A stretch of DNA of 64,000 bases from Panax quinquefolius (GCA_020205615.1 CM035162.1:41530464-41594463); one strand, 5' to 3'. Shown: positions 1 through 12,779, counted from the stretch's first letter. Notes: generated by a model from the letters alone, not told the origin. Translations and numbers: made by a program.

Positions 1-36
1 TCTTCTTCTTCTTCTTCTTCTTCTTCTTCTTCTCTT
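1..36. repeat. (TCT)n microsatellite
   Basis: About eleven TCT units run to position 33, with a slightly broken end. On the minus strand this is a GAA run following the decayed gag of family A, where it would read as glutamate, lysine or arginine repeats depending on frame. Confidence 0.9.
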
Positions 37-701
37 GATTGAATTTTGTCACTGCCTCGCCTCCACCTTCAGCGAGTACAGCCTTCTCCATCACTCTCGC
101 AAGCGTCTTCAATGGAATAGGAAACCTCTTCAGATGTACCTGGGCTTGGTCCCTATTCGAACCTCTTTGCCTTACGCTCGTCTGTTCTGACTTGATATGG
201 CGCAAACCTCGCCAATTCGTTGAATTTCATGGCATACTCAGACACCGTCATCGCTCCTTGCCTCAGTTCCAAAAACTGAACCTCTAACTGACTCTTCGAA
301 CTCCCTAGGAAGTAGGTCTCGAAGAATAACTCCTTAAACCTATCCCAAGTCATCACTCCTGGTCCTTCCCGGGTTTTATTGGCTTGCCACCAATAACTAG
401 CTTCTGCTTTCAACATAAATATTGCAAAAGCAGTCTTCTGTTCATCCACTACCTTAGCGACTTCAAATATCTTCTCAATCTCCATAATCCAGGTATGTGC
501 CTCGACCGGATTCATTGACCCACGGAATTCAGGTGGTCCGACCGCCTTAAACTCCTTAAACGTTGTGCCTTGGTTTTGAGGTTGATTCTGCAACGCTCCT
601 GTTAGTAATGTCACTAGTTGTTGGACGGAATTATCCTCAACATCGTTATTGTTAGTTCTCGCATTGGTTCTCTGACGGGGTGGTTCACGTCAGGGAGGCA
701 T
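37..701 (-). pseudogene. Ty3/gypsy gag remnant, family A (partial)
   Basis: This is the capsid region of a chromovirus gag. The clean frame runs from 614 down to 153 and shows typical retrotransposon-gag words: GPPEFRG, WIMEIEKIF, SYWW, WDRFKELFFETYF and FNELARFAPY. An ATG at 701-699 opens a longer frame starting MPP, but the codon at 692-690 is TGA where the context suggests CGA, giving an early stop. Below 153 the frame is lost and the zinc knuckle would lie beyond the window edge. It sits downstream, on the minus strand, of the PBS at 1931-1947 and of the leader ORF. It cannot make a full Gag. Confidence 0.85.
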
Positions 702-1014
702 TTTCTGTTAAAAAAAACATCTATTAAACTATTACCCAACTTCTTTAAGTATTTTCTAATTATCTTGCCTCCATAAAAGAATTAACCACATAACACTTTT
801 GAATAAAATAATAGCTTTTTATTTATTCATCATAACTTTGAAAAACATAACAATAATAGCATCACTGCTATTTACATTCCTTTCCTGAACTACAAAAGTT
901 ACAGGACAACATCCTCATTCTCATATCCTATGGTTACTTAACACTAGGGATTTACACATTATTTAACACTTATTACTTGCAAAATAGACACATTTCCTAC
1001 GATGATCTATTAAG
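702..1014 (-). other. untranslated leader between leader ORF and gag
   Basis: About 310 bp of AT-rich sequence between the leader-ORF stop and the gag ATG on the minus strand. I see no coding capacity and no further motif. Confidence 0.5.
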
Positions 1015-1741
1015 CTACTCAGTAGCCTTTTGATGCTCTTCTTCCATAACATGGAACATGGTTTGGCGATCTAACACATATGATGGCAGAGTCTCAAACT
1101 GAATTGGATAACCCATGACCCGATCTTGAGCTCGATTGATCACGGTATTGAATACTTTATCCATCTCTTCCATCTTCATCCTCTTTTCTTGTACGTCCCT
1201 TACTGCTCTTCCAGTTCGTTGATAAGCTTCCTCGTATGCGTCTTCAGCACTCGCCCTCTTGGTAGCTTCTTCATTCGACTTTTCTTGGTTCCACGACCAT
1301 CTCGATCATTGTTCCTTCTCTCCTTGATGCTGCATCGACTTCTCTTGACATTAGTTAGGCGTTCATCTCGATCTGGATGATGTCATCCATCCTTCATGTC
1401 ATTGCAGTCTTTTGTTCAGCTACTATCTCCTGCAACTCCTCAACTGTGTCTTGAAGTTCCACGTTACGGTCGTAGACTTCATCATACATACGAGCAGCAA
1501 TCGAGGTTAGTGGAGTCTCTTCCTCCCCGTCCTCGTTATCCTCATCCTCATATTGCAACTCCACGGGATCCTCCTCATCTGTCTCCACATCATCATCCTC
1601 ATCTTCAACCACTGTGACCAACGGGGCTGACTCCCGTGGCAGTAGTTGTTCCCAAACATCCTGAATGTCGCGAGGCTCCTCCTCTATAGGCATTTGAGGT
1701 CCCTCCTCCCTATCCAGACTGGATTCTCCGACATTAGTCAT
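1015..1741 (-). pseudogene. extra sense ORF upstream of gag (acidic, coiled-coil-like), decayed
   Basis: Between the PBS and gag of family A lies an extra reading frame in the gag sense. The ATG is at 1741-1739 and 115 codons run to 1394. The product is very acidic, with runs such as EDEDDDVETDEED, then a heptad-like stretch (DRNVELQDTVEELQEIVAEQ) suggesting a coiled coil. After stops near 1394-1340 another frame resumes at about 1305 and continues to a TAG at 1015-1017, rich in Glu, Lys, Arg and Ala. I recognise no family. Additional ORFs upstream of gag are known in Ogre/Tat elements; here the partner pol has a chromodomain. One frameshift would explain the two parts, for an original of roughly 240 codons. 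Its function is unknown. Confidence 0.6.
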
Positions 1742-1930
1742 CCTGACAATTTTTTTTAAAGTTTTAGTTATTAATCATTCTACTAGACACTCGCGAGCAC
1801 ATAAGTTATAAAAACATAAGCACATAAGTGTTTTATTAATTCTTCCTTAAAACTCGATAAGAGTTATCTCCATTATTTTTTCAAAGGTTACTTCCTAAGG
1901 CTTTTTCCCCCACCTAAGGTTCATAACCTA
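1742..1930 (-). other. 5' leader of family A downstream of PBS
   Basis: This is the sequence between the PBS and the leader ORF. It repeats CTAAGG words also seen beside the PBS of element G (52720-52758), which supports the relation between families A and G. Confidence 0.5.
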
Positions 1931-1947
1931 AAGCTTTGATACCAACT
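1931..1947 (-). promoter_or_regulatory. primer binding site (tRNA-iMet type)
   Basis: Read on the minus strand, TTGGTATCAAAGC lies directly inside the LTR end. This matches the usual plant PBS for initiator tRNA-Met (TGGTATCAGAGC) with one change. It shows that 1948-5245 acts as a 5' LTR for the gag at lower coordinates. Confidence 0.85.
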
Positions 1948-4900
1948 TGTGACACCCCCAAATCTCGGTACTTCATTACCTCAAGATTTGGTGTTAACAT
2001 AATCAAAACATTCATTTATAACTACCCAATCATAAATAAAATTGAATAATAAACCTGCCCATACAGGAATTACATAAAATAAAATCTCCCAGGTTATCTA
2101 ACCTTTACAAACAATCAATCATGCGAAAAATTTAAATAAACTTCATTACATTCTTTAAACCAAAGTCTGATAATAAAACTATCAAAACTATTACAAGTCT
2201 TCAGTACTTGTTCATCTTTCCCTTTCCTTTACTGGTGCTAGGTACGTCACCCATTCTATTTTTAGCTGTAAGGATTTTATAGGAAAGAGTGAGCAAACAA
2301 GGCTCACTTGAAATAACAATGAATAACTTTTACATTCTCTGCCCATTCAGGGGCTCAATAGAACTGAACAATAGGTTCTATTAACATCTTAAACATTCCT
2401 TGCCCATTCAGGGGCTCAATAGAACAAAATAATAAGTCCTATTAACATCTTTATATTCACTGAGGGTCTAATGACCACGAACCTTGTCCACAGTTATAAG
2501 TAATCTTTCAACTTAAACTTTTATAGTCATACGACCATAATGACTTTAAGGTACTTAGGGGGATCAACCCTTCATACATGTATTGTATACAAACATTTCG
2601 GTATGAAAGTACAAAACTAAGCGTAACCCCTATAAATAGGGTTGTTCATCTCAGTATTTTGAGTACAAGTCCGCCCCAAAGATAGTTTGGTTTGGATACA
2701 CTTCAAGGTAATTTGGAATTCAATGAACATTAACTAAGGATTAGTTGAATGAAAGATAATAACACTATGTTATTGAATAATCATAACTGAATAAATATTT
2801 TGTTCTAAGTTCATGCTTTAGGGATAATCTAATAGCATAACTATTGAATAACACATCATACCTTGCTTTGAATAACATTAAGCTAAGGTTATGTCTTTGA
2901 ATTTAATATCAAGCATGCACAACAAATAATAACTTGAACGATAAACTAAAGGTACTTGCATGCTAATATAACAAGTTTAGAGTTAAGAAAACATGCATAA
3001 TCATAATAACTATCTCAACGAAAGTGTGGAGATGGGAAACTTGCATCATCATGAATAACTGGATACAATGAAGTTGCTTAATGGAAATACTTTACTCAAT
3101 AAAGTATAGCATATGAAATTTGCATAACGAAGCTTTAGAATTAGAAAACTTGCTTAAACACAACAAACTAACTCAACGAGAGTATGGAGTTAGAGAACTT
3201 GCTTAATATAAAAAGATAGGTTTAGAAACTTGTACAATTATAAAAGTAGAGTTAGAGAACTTGCCTCGTGCGTAGGTTAAACAATTACTATTCACGTTCA
3301 CCCCAAGTCCTACACATACCATATGTATTGACAATACACATTAGTTACACTAACATTACCTTTATGAGTTACTTTATTACTCTTAGTATAGCTACTAACT
3401 AAGTTTAAGTTTAAACAACATCACATCTTTTTATGAACATTACTTTTTAGCTTTATTACAACTACTTAAGTGATCATGTCATTGCACCATATACACATTA
3501 ACAACTTCATACAACATCCTATTACATGTCCAACATGTTATCATTAAGTTATACTAATATCCAAAGGGTTGAACTTGCATTCGTGCATCCTGACGCCCTC
3601 CGATTGGCTCCAAATACACAACAGTCCTAAAGATGGTCATTTTGACTATTGTTATAGACCTCAAATAAAAACCCTTAAAGCATGAAAGTTGTAGGTCTAT
3701 TCGTCCTCATTCCGGATCATTTGAATCAACTCAATCGGAGTTCATATGAGAAAGTTATGGCTGTTTTACTACAGGAGGTCAAAGCGCTTAACTCGAAAAA
3801 CTTTTTCCGGCCACGGGCGCTGGATCGATGGCACTGGAAGGCGAAGTACTGTCAGCGTCGTAAGCACGAAGCTCATGGCCCATTTTTGACGTTGAGGTGC
3901 GAAATTTGGCATCAGGCGCGAATTTTCGACAACAAGCCAAACGCATAAGAACCAAAGCGAAGAACAGAGCAAAAAACTCTGTCTTAAATTTGTAACAACA
4001 ATTCGCCCCCAAACAACATGTATAACTAATACAAACTACACATAATTGTTAACAATTATCCATATACCAATTTCCAACAATTGAACAACAAATTTAAAAG
4101 ACTTAAATCACTAAAATAATATTTGGTTAAAACTCAAAACTCCATTGTTGATATCTAAAGTACAGTGAACCAAATTTTCACTGTTATCAACCAAATTTGA
4201 TTCCTTTGAAATACAAGTATACCAACATATAACAAATTAACATGTATAGTTCAATTCCCCAGTTAGCATACATAACTTTTGATATTTCTACAAAACATAT
4301 ATTCGTATATATATTTTTCACCGTAAAACCAAGTTCTCTTTCTAAATCTTTATTTAGCATACAACATATATATATATATGCTAACTATAACAATTATAAC
4401 AATAAAAACACATAACATCATAACCAATTCTAGAACATGTTTTACAGATAATTTTTGGTAAAAACCTTAACAGAGTGAATGACTTTCAAGAACACAGAGA
4501 CTTTAAACCTAATGATGTAAAACATATATGTCTTCATAAATATAAATTTAGGTTATAAACACCTACCTTTTGTTGTTAAGAAACACTTGTTAAACCCTTA
4601 GAAAAGCTTGAAGAACTCTGTATTTTCCTAGAATCCCATCCCTTTCTCTCTCAACTATCTTTGTATTCTTTTCTTTCTTTTTGCGGACAACTCTAAGGTA
4701 AAACTGATAGCTAAGCCACATACCAGTATACGTATACTAAAAATAAAACTAACGCACGCTCTATTTTTCAAACGTTTGAAAAGCGGCATTTAACCGTATT
4801 AAATATACCAATAAGTTTATCAGTTACCAAAAATATATTCATATATATATATATATATTATTTATATTTTATTTATTTAATTAATAATTTAAATTCAAAA

Positions 4901-5245
4901 GAAATCCAAAAGCCATATGGCCTTGCTCGGCAAACCATTTAAAATTAAAGGATTAATACTTAAACCTTGTTTGGCAAAACTAAATTAAGAATTACTTTAA
5001 TTATTTTAATAACTCTTTATCACATAGTTATTTGTCACACTTTATGTAATAACAATTTATTAAATAAATCACTTAATAATATAACTCAATCCACATAACA
5101 CATTAATTATTTAACAATTAAATAATTAACTAAAACATCTCAATCAAATTGAACAATTACTTATTCAATAATAAACACGTCCAATAAATATTTATATAAA
5201 TCAATAAATATTTATAACTTACATTTAAAAATGCGGAATGTTACA
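1948..5245 (-). repeat. LTR of family A, shared by two partial copies
   Basis: The LTR starts TGTGACACCCCC and ends AATGTTACA, 3298 bp, with TG and CA termini. A PBS abuts the low-coordinate end and a PPT the high-coordinate end. On the minus strand it is therefore the 3' LTR of the pol at 5340-7726 and also the 5' LTR of the gag at 37-701. It holds a GC-rich island at about 3784-3960 and AT runs at about 4366-4380 and 4838-4858. Its interior is clearly but distantly like the LTRs of element G, for example in the words ACTCCATTGTTGATAT and AACATGTATAGTTCAATTCC. Confidence 0.85.
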
Positions 5246-5263
5246 TCATTCCCTCTTATAAGG
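5246..5263 (-). promoter_or_regulatory. polypurine tract of family A
   Basis: On the minus strand a purine-rich AAGAGGGAATGA immediately precedes the LTR. A purine run at this place primes plus-strand DNA synthesis in LTR elements. The same arrangement is seen next to element G. Confidence 0.75.
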
Positions 5264-7726
5264 ATTACGTCCTCGTAATCACAACTCAAACAACGCATTC
5301 GTTACATTCTTCCCTACTTACAAAGATTACTGTCCCGAATCGAAGACATGATTAAACAAATAACTCGAGGTACTTTTTCATCATTTTTTCTTGAGTTCCC
5401 CACGTTGCTTCTTGAGATTGTGGTTTCTCCATATCACCTTCATGAAGGTATCACTTTATTCACGAGCACTTGTTCTTTCTCGTCGACTATCGGATAGGAA
5501 CCTCTTCATAAGATAAATCTTTCCCAAACTGCAACGGTTCGTACTCGATCACGTGATTGTAATCGGGTTTATATGGTCGTAACACCGAAATATGAAAAAC
5601 ATTGTGAATGTTTTCCAACTCTGGAGGTAGAGCTACCTCGTAAGCTACCTCTCCAACTTTTCACAGCACTTCAAAGGGTCCAATAAACCTCGGACTTAGT
5701 TTTCCCTTCTTACCGAAACGAATTTTCCCCTTCCAAGGAGAAACTTTTAGGAATACATAGCTTCCTACGTCAAATGCACGATCTTGCCTGTGTTGATCAG
5801 CATACTTCTTCTGTCGGTCTTGAGTTGCTACCAATCTTATCCTGATGAGTTTGATAACCTTAGCAGTTTGTTGCACAAGTTCTGGTCCTAGCATTTGACG
5901 TTCACCAACTTCATCCCAGCACAGTGGGGTTCTGCACTTTCTGCCGTATAACGCTTCGTAAGGCGGCATGACAATGCTCGCATGATAACTATTATTGTAG
6001 GCTAATTCCACCAACGGTAATTGTTCTTCCCAACTTCCTTTGAAATCCATGATGCATGCTCTCAGCATATCTTCCAATGTTTGGATCGTTCGTTCGCTTT
6101 GGCCATCTGTTTGTGGATGATAAGCCGTACTCATTCGCAATTGATTTCCCATGCATTCTTGTAGTCTCTTCCAGAAGTTTGACGTGAATCGCGGGTCTCT
6201 ATCGGACACAATTGACACTTTGGCACTCCATGTCTCAAAAGCGATCTCTTTGATGTACAATCTGCTTAACCGATCAAGATTGAACCTAATCTTTATTGGT
6301 AAAAAGTCTTGTTGATTTACGTCGGTCATCACTATCACCCAAATTGCATCGCATCCTCTCTGAGTAGTTGGAAGACCCACCACAAAATCCATCATGATGT
6401 GTTCCCACTTTCGTTTCGGTATTTCCAACGGTTGAAGTAATCCGCTGGGTCTTTGATGTTCGGCTTTCACTCTTTGACATGTCAAACATTTAGCCACGCA
6501 TTCTGCAACATCCCTTTTCATATTCGGCCTCCAAAAATGTCGGCGTAAATCTTGATACATCTTCGTGCTTCCTGGATGAATCGAATATCTTGAGCTATGA
6601 GCTTCGGTCAAGATTTCGTCTTTCGATTCTGGTATTCTTTGGAACCCGATTCTTCCCGCATCTAGTAGTAATCCTTGATTATCGACCTTGTATTTCGTAT
6701 CGCTACCATCACCCATATTCTCTTTTATCTTTCCACATTATTCATCTTGTAACTGAGCGTTTTTCACATTGTCCAGTAAACTTGGACCTGCTTATAACTA
6801 AAATAGTCGTTCGTCGGATTCCTGTGGAAATTTGATTTCCAGCTCTAACTTTGTCATTGCTGAAATGAGCTCCTCCTGAGTTGTTATCAGCATTAATTTC
6901 TCCCGACCTTTCCTGCTTAAAGCATCTGCAACCACATTCGCTTTGCCCGGATGATAAAAGATCTCACAATCGTAATCCTTTATCAATTCCATCCATCTCC
7001 TCTGACGTATGTTCAGGTCCTTCTGAGTGAAAATATTCTTCAGACTTTTGTGGTCTGTGTAGATCTCATATTTCTCTCCATACAGATAGTGTTTCCATAT
7101 CTTGAGAGCAAATACCACTGCAGCTAATTCTAAATCATGAGTCGGATAACCTTTCTCATAATCCTTCAGTTGTCTTTATGCATAGGCAATAACTTTGTCG
7201 TTTTGCATAAGAACACAACCTAATCCTTTGTGTGAGGCATCACTATACACCACAAAATTTCCTGTATTATCCGGCAGGGTTAACACAGGTGCCATAGTTA
7301 GCTTCTTCTTCAAATCTTGGAAGCTCTCTTCACACTTTTTCGTCCAAACGAATTTCACAGCTTTCCGTGTCAAATTTTTTAACGGAGTGGCTATCTTGGA
7401 AAAATCTTGTATAAATTTTCTGTAATAACTGGCCAGCCCCAAGAAACTCCTCACCTCCGAAGGTGTCCTTGGTTGTTCCCAATTGATTACAGCTTCCACT
7501 TTCGATGGATCTACTGAAATCCCATCTTTGTCAATCACATGACCCAAAAATTGTACACGTTCGAGCCAAAATTCACACTTAGAGAATTTCGCGTACAACT
7601 TTTCCTTTCTTAGTGTCTCCAATGTCAGATGTAAATGTTCCACGTGTTCTTCTTGAGTTTTGGAATACACCAGAATGTCGTCGATAAACACCGCTACGAA
7701 CTTGTCTAAGAATGGTTTAAATACCC
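5264..7726 (-). pseudogene. Ty3/gypsy pol, family A: RT end, RNase H, integrase, chromodomain
   Basis: On the minus strand the order is RT palm with [10 protein letters not shown] (about 7690), RT thumb, RNase H with visible Asp-Glu-Asp-Asp positions ([30 protein letters not shown]), then integrase. The integrase frame 6716-5661 (351 codons) keeps H40, H47, C77 and C80 of the HHCC finger and the D110, D172, E208 triad with 35 residues between the last two. A decayed chromodomain follows between about 5660 and 5340. Stops interrupt near 7176 and 6797. The RT N-terminal half, protease and gag are missing because the sequence meets an inverted pol fragment at about 7727. It is among the better preserved pols in the window but is still truncated. 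Confidence 0.85.
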
Positions 7727-7727
7727 T

Positions 7728-9993
7728 CTTGAAGAAATGCGAGTTCTGGCTTGAGGAAGTAGCATTCCTTGGGCACGTGGTATCAAGTCATGGAATATCT
7801 GTTGGCCCAGCAAAGATTGAAGCTATTCAAAGCTAGGAGCAACCTAAATCAGTGACCAAAGTACGTAGCTTTCTCGGCTTAGCTAGTTATTATCGGAGAT
7901 TCGTAGAAGGGTTTTCTCGAATCGCTACTCCACTATCTCAGCTGACTCGGAAAGATACAAAGTTCGGTTGGAGCGAGGAATGTGAGAAGGGTTTTCAAGA
8001 ACTCAAGAGGAGACTCATTTAAGACTGTTCGACAATACCATCACGGTTGGAGGATTTGTCATCTATGTGATGCTTCGAGCAAAGGGTTAGGATGTGTTCT
8101 CATGCAACATGGGAAAGTCATAGTTTATGCCTCATGACAACTCAAAGAATATGAGAGGAATTATCCTACTCATGATCTAGAGTTAGCGGTACATTATTTC
8201 GCACTAAAGATTTGGAGGCTTTACTTGTATGGGGAGAAAGTGGAGATCTTTACGGATCATAAAAGCCTCAAATATTTCTTCACTCAAAAGGAACTCAATA
8301 TGCGACAGCGACGTTGGCTTGAACTGTTGAAAGATTATGATCATACAGTCCAATACCATCCTGGAAAAGCAAAGGTAGTAGCTGATGCATTGAGTAGAAG
8401 ATCATATGCGGGTATGAGTGCATTATTGTCAACGCAAAGGCCCATTTTGTGTGACTTGCAAAGGATGGAGATAGAGATAAAGACTCTAGGGACCCACGTG
8501 ATGATGGCGAATATACGAGTAGAACCGACTTTAATTGATAAAGTTAAAGTTGCTCAAGTTATAGATCCGGAGCTGATGTGTATAAGGAAGAAAGTGCAAG
8601 AAGGTGCTATGCCGGAAGCAAGAATCGATGAAGAAGGAATACTTCAAGTCAACTCCAGACTTTGTGTTCCTAACGACCCTGATTTAAAGTATAAAATCAT
8701 GATGGAGGCGCACAACACACCGTTTGCAATCCATCCTGGGAGTACCAAAATGTATCATGATCTTCGACATACATTTTGGTGGGGCAATATGAAGAGAGAG
8801 ATAGTGTTGTTTATCTCAAGGTGTCTAACGTGTCAACGAGTCAAGGCGGAGCATCAAGTACCAAAAGGTCCATTGCAACCACTTGAAATTCCATAATGGA
8901 AGTGGGAGCACATTACCATGGATTTCGTTACCGGTCTTCCCAAAGTTTCTCAAGGCATAGATGCGATTTGGGTCATTGTTGATAGATTGACCAAGTCTGC
9001 TCACTTCTTACCTATACGAGAAACTTATACACTTGAACGTCTTGCTCGTATGTACATAAACGAGGTTGTAAGATTGCATGGTATGCCAGTATCTATAGTG
9101 TGTGATCGAGACCCAAGATTCACTTCACGATTTTGGGTTAGTTTGCAAAAAGCTATGGGCACGGACTTACGATTTAGCTCGGCATATCATCCTCAGACGG
9201 ACGGGCAGTCGGAGAGGACGATTTAAACTCTTGAAGATCTATTAAGACTCCGTGTCCTTGACTTCAAGGGAAGTTGGGACAAATTCTTACCATTGGTGGA
9301 GTTTTCCTACAACAACAGTTATCAAGCAAGTATTGGCATGGCTCCATTTGAGGCGTTGTATGGAAGAAAGTGTCGTTCTCTAGTATGCTGGGATGAGGTG
9401 GGTGAAGCAACGTTGTTGGGACCGAAGTTGGTACATATGACTATGGAAAAGATTCAAACGATCCAACAACGTATAAAAACCTCACAAGATCGACAAAAGA
9501 GTTATGCTGATCTTCATCGAAAGGACGTGGAATTTGATATAGGAGATCATGTGTTATTACGAGTTGCTCCGTGGAAAGGAGTTACGAGATTTGGAAAGAG
9601 AGGAAAGCTCAATCCTCGATTCATCGGCCCATTTTTAATCCTCAATCGAGTAGGAACTGTGGCCTATAGACTCGCTTTACCGCCAAGTATGTCTCGTGTT
9701 CATAATGTTTTTCACATATCCATGTTACGTAAATATGTGGAAGACCCGAACCACATTATTGAGTTAGAACCAAACGAAATAGCGGAAGATTTGACGTATG
9801 AAGAGGTTCCGTTTCATATCTTGGATAAGAAGGAACATATTCTATGCTCCAAGGTTATACCTCAAGTCAAAGTTTTGTGGAGAAACCACGATGTTGAGGA
9901 AATGACTTGGGAGTTAGAATCTGAAATGAAATCAAGGTATCCTTACCTCTTCGACATACCAGGTACGTACCCTAATTTCGAGAGCGAAATTTC
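7728..9993 (+). pseudogene. Ty3/gypsy pol, copy A2: RT thumb, RNase H, integrase, chromodomain
   Basis: The fragment enters at [17 protein letters not shown] in the RT and reads on with frameshifts near 8020-8200. The RNase H end and HHCC finger lie in 8225-8896. The IN core is in 8918-9226, where D2, D63 and E99 of that frame form a D-D-35-E triad. The IN C-terminus (GKRGKLNPRFIGPF) and a chromodomain (VKVLWRNHDVEEMTWE) lie in 9293-9997. Stops include TAG at 7834-7836 (Trp in the sister element H), TAA at 8894-8896 and TAA at 9224-9226 (Gln in copy B). It ends next to a PPT and LTR. The protein family is certain; the copy is dead. Confidence 0.88.
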
Positions 9994-9995
9994 AT

Positions 9996-10008
9996 AAGAA
10001 GGGGAGGT
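9996..10008 (+). promoter_or_regulatory. polypurine tract of copy A2
   Basis: The purine run AAGAAGGGGAGGT sits directly before the LTR start TGTAAGACCCC. The same word precedes the LTR of copy B, and its complement flanks elements D and H. Confidence 0.85.
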
Positions 10009-11084
10009 TGTAAGACCCCAACTGTGACGCCCCCAAAATAGGTATACATCACCCATCTTGAGTTTCCAAATACATGGTACAGAATTCAAATACAAACTTA
10101 AATATACAACATGAGCTGTGAGTTTAATACAAATATTGTAATCTAGACAATATCCACACTCAATGGAGTCCTCATTACATTTATTATTACATTATTTCAC
10201 AGAATAGTGAGGACTACTAATGCACCATCTAGGACCATCACTCTATTCCCCGACTAGTCCCAGCTACGTTCTCATTTCCTGAAGAGAACAATGAAAAAAA
10301 GGGTGAGCTCAACTAGCCCAATAAGAAATATTATGACTAAGATAATGCAGAATAAATTATCTTTAGCCTTCAACAGTGTTAAAATGATACAATATAACAA
10401 ATATCAAGTTTAACTACTGTGGAAAAAGCAATCCATTAGAAGAGTCAAGTAGAAAATGAAATCTACTATCTTTTATGATTTTAAAGGTTTTTCATCACTT
10501 TTATATTTGAAACTTCGACAATAAATAATCCACATCATTGAATCACCCACAACTACTCTGCCGAGGATATTCTTTAGTATCACGACCACAAATTATCCAT
10601 GCACTACGGGCGAGGATATTCGTGTATTCATTAATGGTCATGATCATGCCAACAAGCTGTCCATCAATGTACTACGGGGCAATGAGGGACTTTTCCACAT
10701 CATTTGTAACATTACGGTCATGATTACACGAATAATCCACAGTCATAATCATACCAAGTCCATCTATGCTACATGCCACAGATGACTTTCAACATAATAT
10801 AAACATGAGGATGATGACAATGATATAAGAATTCAATAAAATAAGTTCAAGAATTAATTTATCCATGAACCGATAACGTCCAAATTGTTAACATGATACT
10901 TCTTTGTAGAGAGTAAAATTCAAGAATGCTCGAGGAAGAATATTTCCATGAAAAGATCTTTGGATGAAGCTTAAATATCAAGGATATTCCACTAATTTCG
11001 TGGAGTATAGAAAGTCAAAACTTTAACCAACTAAGTATAATAAAGAATGGAATAACAAAAGAAATCACCGGGCATGCGATAGGC

Positions 11085-11440
11085 CATCGCAGCACGAGGT
11101 TATTCAATAGAATAATAAATAACGGAACCGAGGTTATGCGTAAAGCACGGACATGATGTTCCAACATAATGATAAAAAGCGGAACCCGGTCGTGCGTAAG
11201 CGAACGCAGACGGGATATTCAACGAGAATAATAAATAATGGAACTGGTCATGCATAAGCGCTTGCCAAGACGGGATGTTCAATGAATAATAAAGAATGGA
11301 ATAATAGTAGAATTTCACCATATATGCGGTACTTGGATAGGCGGAGTTATTCAACATCTTGATAAAGAATGGAATAATGGAAGAATTTCACCAAGTATAG
11401 GTAGCTTGGCGTATCTGAGTTATTCAATAGAATAATAAAG
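11085..11440 (-). repeat. ~58-bp tandem array in solo LTR
   Basis: Minus-strand counterpart of the array in the plus-strand LTRs. Units carry GGAATAATAAAGAATGG-like and TGCGTAAGCG-like words. The open frame 11357-11100 is an artefact of this array. Confidence 0.75.
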
Positions 11441-11639
11441 AATGGAATAATGAAATTCTCTTCATGAATACAAAAGAAATAATACCCCTTACAGTACTGA
11501 CAAATAATATCCTTACCTTAGAAACAAAGTCTTTGGATATAGAAGTAGTGAAGTAGCGAACACTTTTCTTCTTTCTTTCTCTATAGTTTCTCTCTACAGA
11601 GTTTGATTGAATTAAAAGAAATAATGAAGGAATGAACTT

Positions 11640-11650
11640 CTATTTATAGA
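11640..11650 (-). promoter_or_regulatory. TATA box of solo LTR
   Basis: The minus strand reads CTATAAATAG, followed downstream by a purine/CT-rich stretch with AGAGA words. The same motif and setting occur in the other LTRs here and match the usual LTR promoter position. Confidence 0.65.
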
Positions 11651-12779
11651 AGAATGGGCGCATAGTAACTAATTCATGAGCGGTCCATTGATTTACTTTA
11701 AGCAGACGGTCGATTTAAAACAAAATCTTTTAAATAAAATATAATTTATTCTATTTATAATCTAATAAAAGCGAATAACTTTATAAAAGTATTACTGTTT
11801 TTATATAAAAAGATTTTATTATGCAAAACACTATGCGAGCACTTTATGCATTGATACTATGCATAATAAAATATAATATATTCTAATTATTGTCTAATAA
11901 AAAAATAACTTTATAAAAGTATTATGTTTTATATAAAAGTTTTTACGTTTTATTACATTAATAATACTAATAAAACAAAAGCGGTGACTTATCACATAAG
12001 CATCGATAATCAATACAGCGTCTTCTTATGCGACCCGCAGCGTATTCTTTGTACTTTTACTACAAGTAGTTTAACGAGTATTAACGGTAAAACTTCCATA
12101 GTTATTTTCATAAAATATTTTTGTCGTTTTCTCGATCAAATAATAATTACATTCATGGGTCCATTAATGATTGTGCCATTATGCGAATATTCCACGATAA
12201 AGCGAATATTCCACGACGATCGAATATTATATAACAACTTTGCGTACTTTGCAAAATTTATAAATATTACTCACAACTATAACACTATCTAAAATCACAC
12301 CATAATATTCAAAAAATATTTCGAGAAAATTAAATCTTTATTCATAAAATCTGAGGTCTCACACCAACTTTTATAAATAAAGATGAATTTTCTATAAATA
12401 CCATTTTTGAATATTATGAAGTAAATTTGATATAATGTTATAGTTGTGGTAATATTTATAAATTTTGCAAAGTACGAAGTTGTTATATAATATTCGATTG
12501 GCCTGGGGAATATTCGCTTTAACAGGAATATTCAGATAACTACTAATATCATGGTGGACCTCATTAATGGAATTATCATTTGATTGAGAAAACGACATAA
12601 AAATACTTTTATGAAAATAACTACGGAAGTTTTACTGTTAACTATTGAAACACCTTGTTAAAAGTACAATAATACGCTATGGTTGCATAAGAAGACACTA
12701 CAGATTGATTATTGATACTTTACGTGAGAAGTCATCAAGATTATTCAATTATTGCTATAGTAAGCTGCTGCGTAGTGTT

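Larger units (their letters stand above)
10023..12363 (-). mobile_element. solo LTR, Ty3/gypsy, inserted in A2 LTR
   Basis: A single minus-strand LTR of 2341 bp starts TGTGACGCCCCC and ends GGTCTCACA. It is flanked on both sides by the 5-bp duplication CCAAC (10018-10022 and 12364-12368). Taking it out with one duplication restores the plus-strand LTR start seen in copies B and C. A solo LTR forms when the two LTRs of an inserted element recombine. Its U3 resembles that of the LTR it sits in. Confidence 0.93.

Noticed and set aside
153..614. Opposite-strand frames over gag and pol (for example 39-287, 1396-1617, 6590-6835)
   Set aside because: They overlap clear retroelement protein frames on the other strand and show no own motifs.
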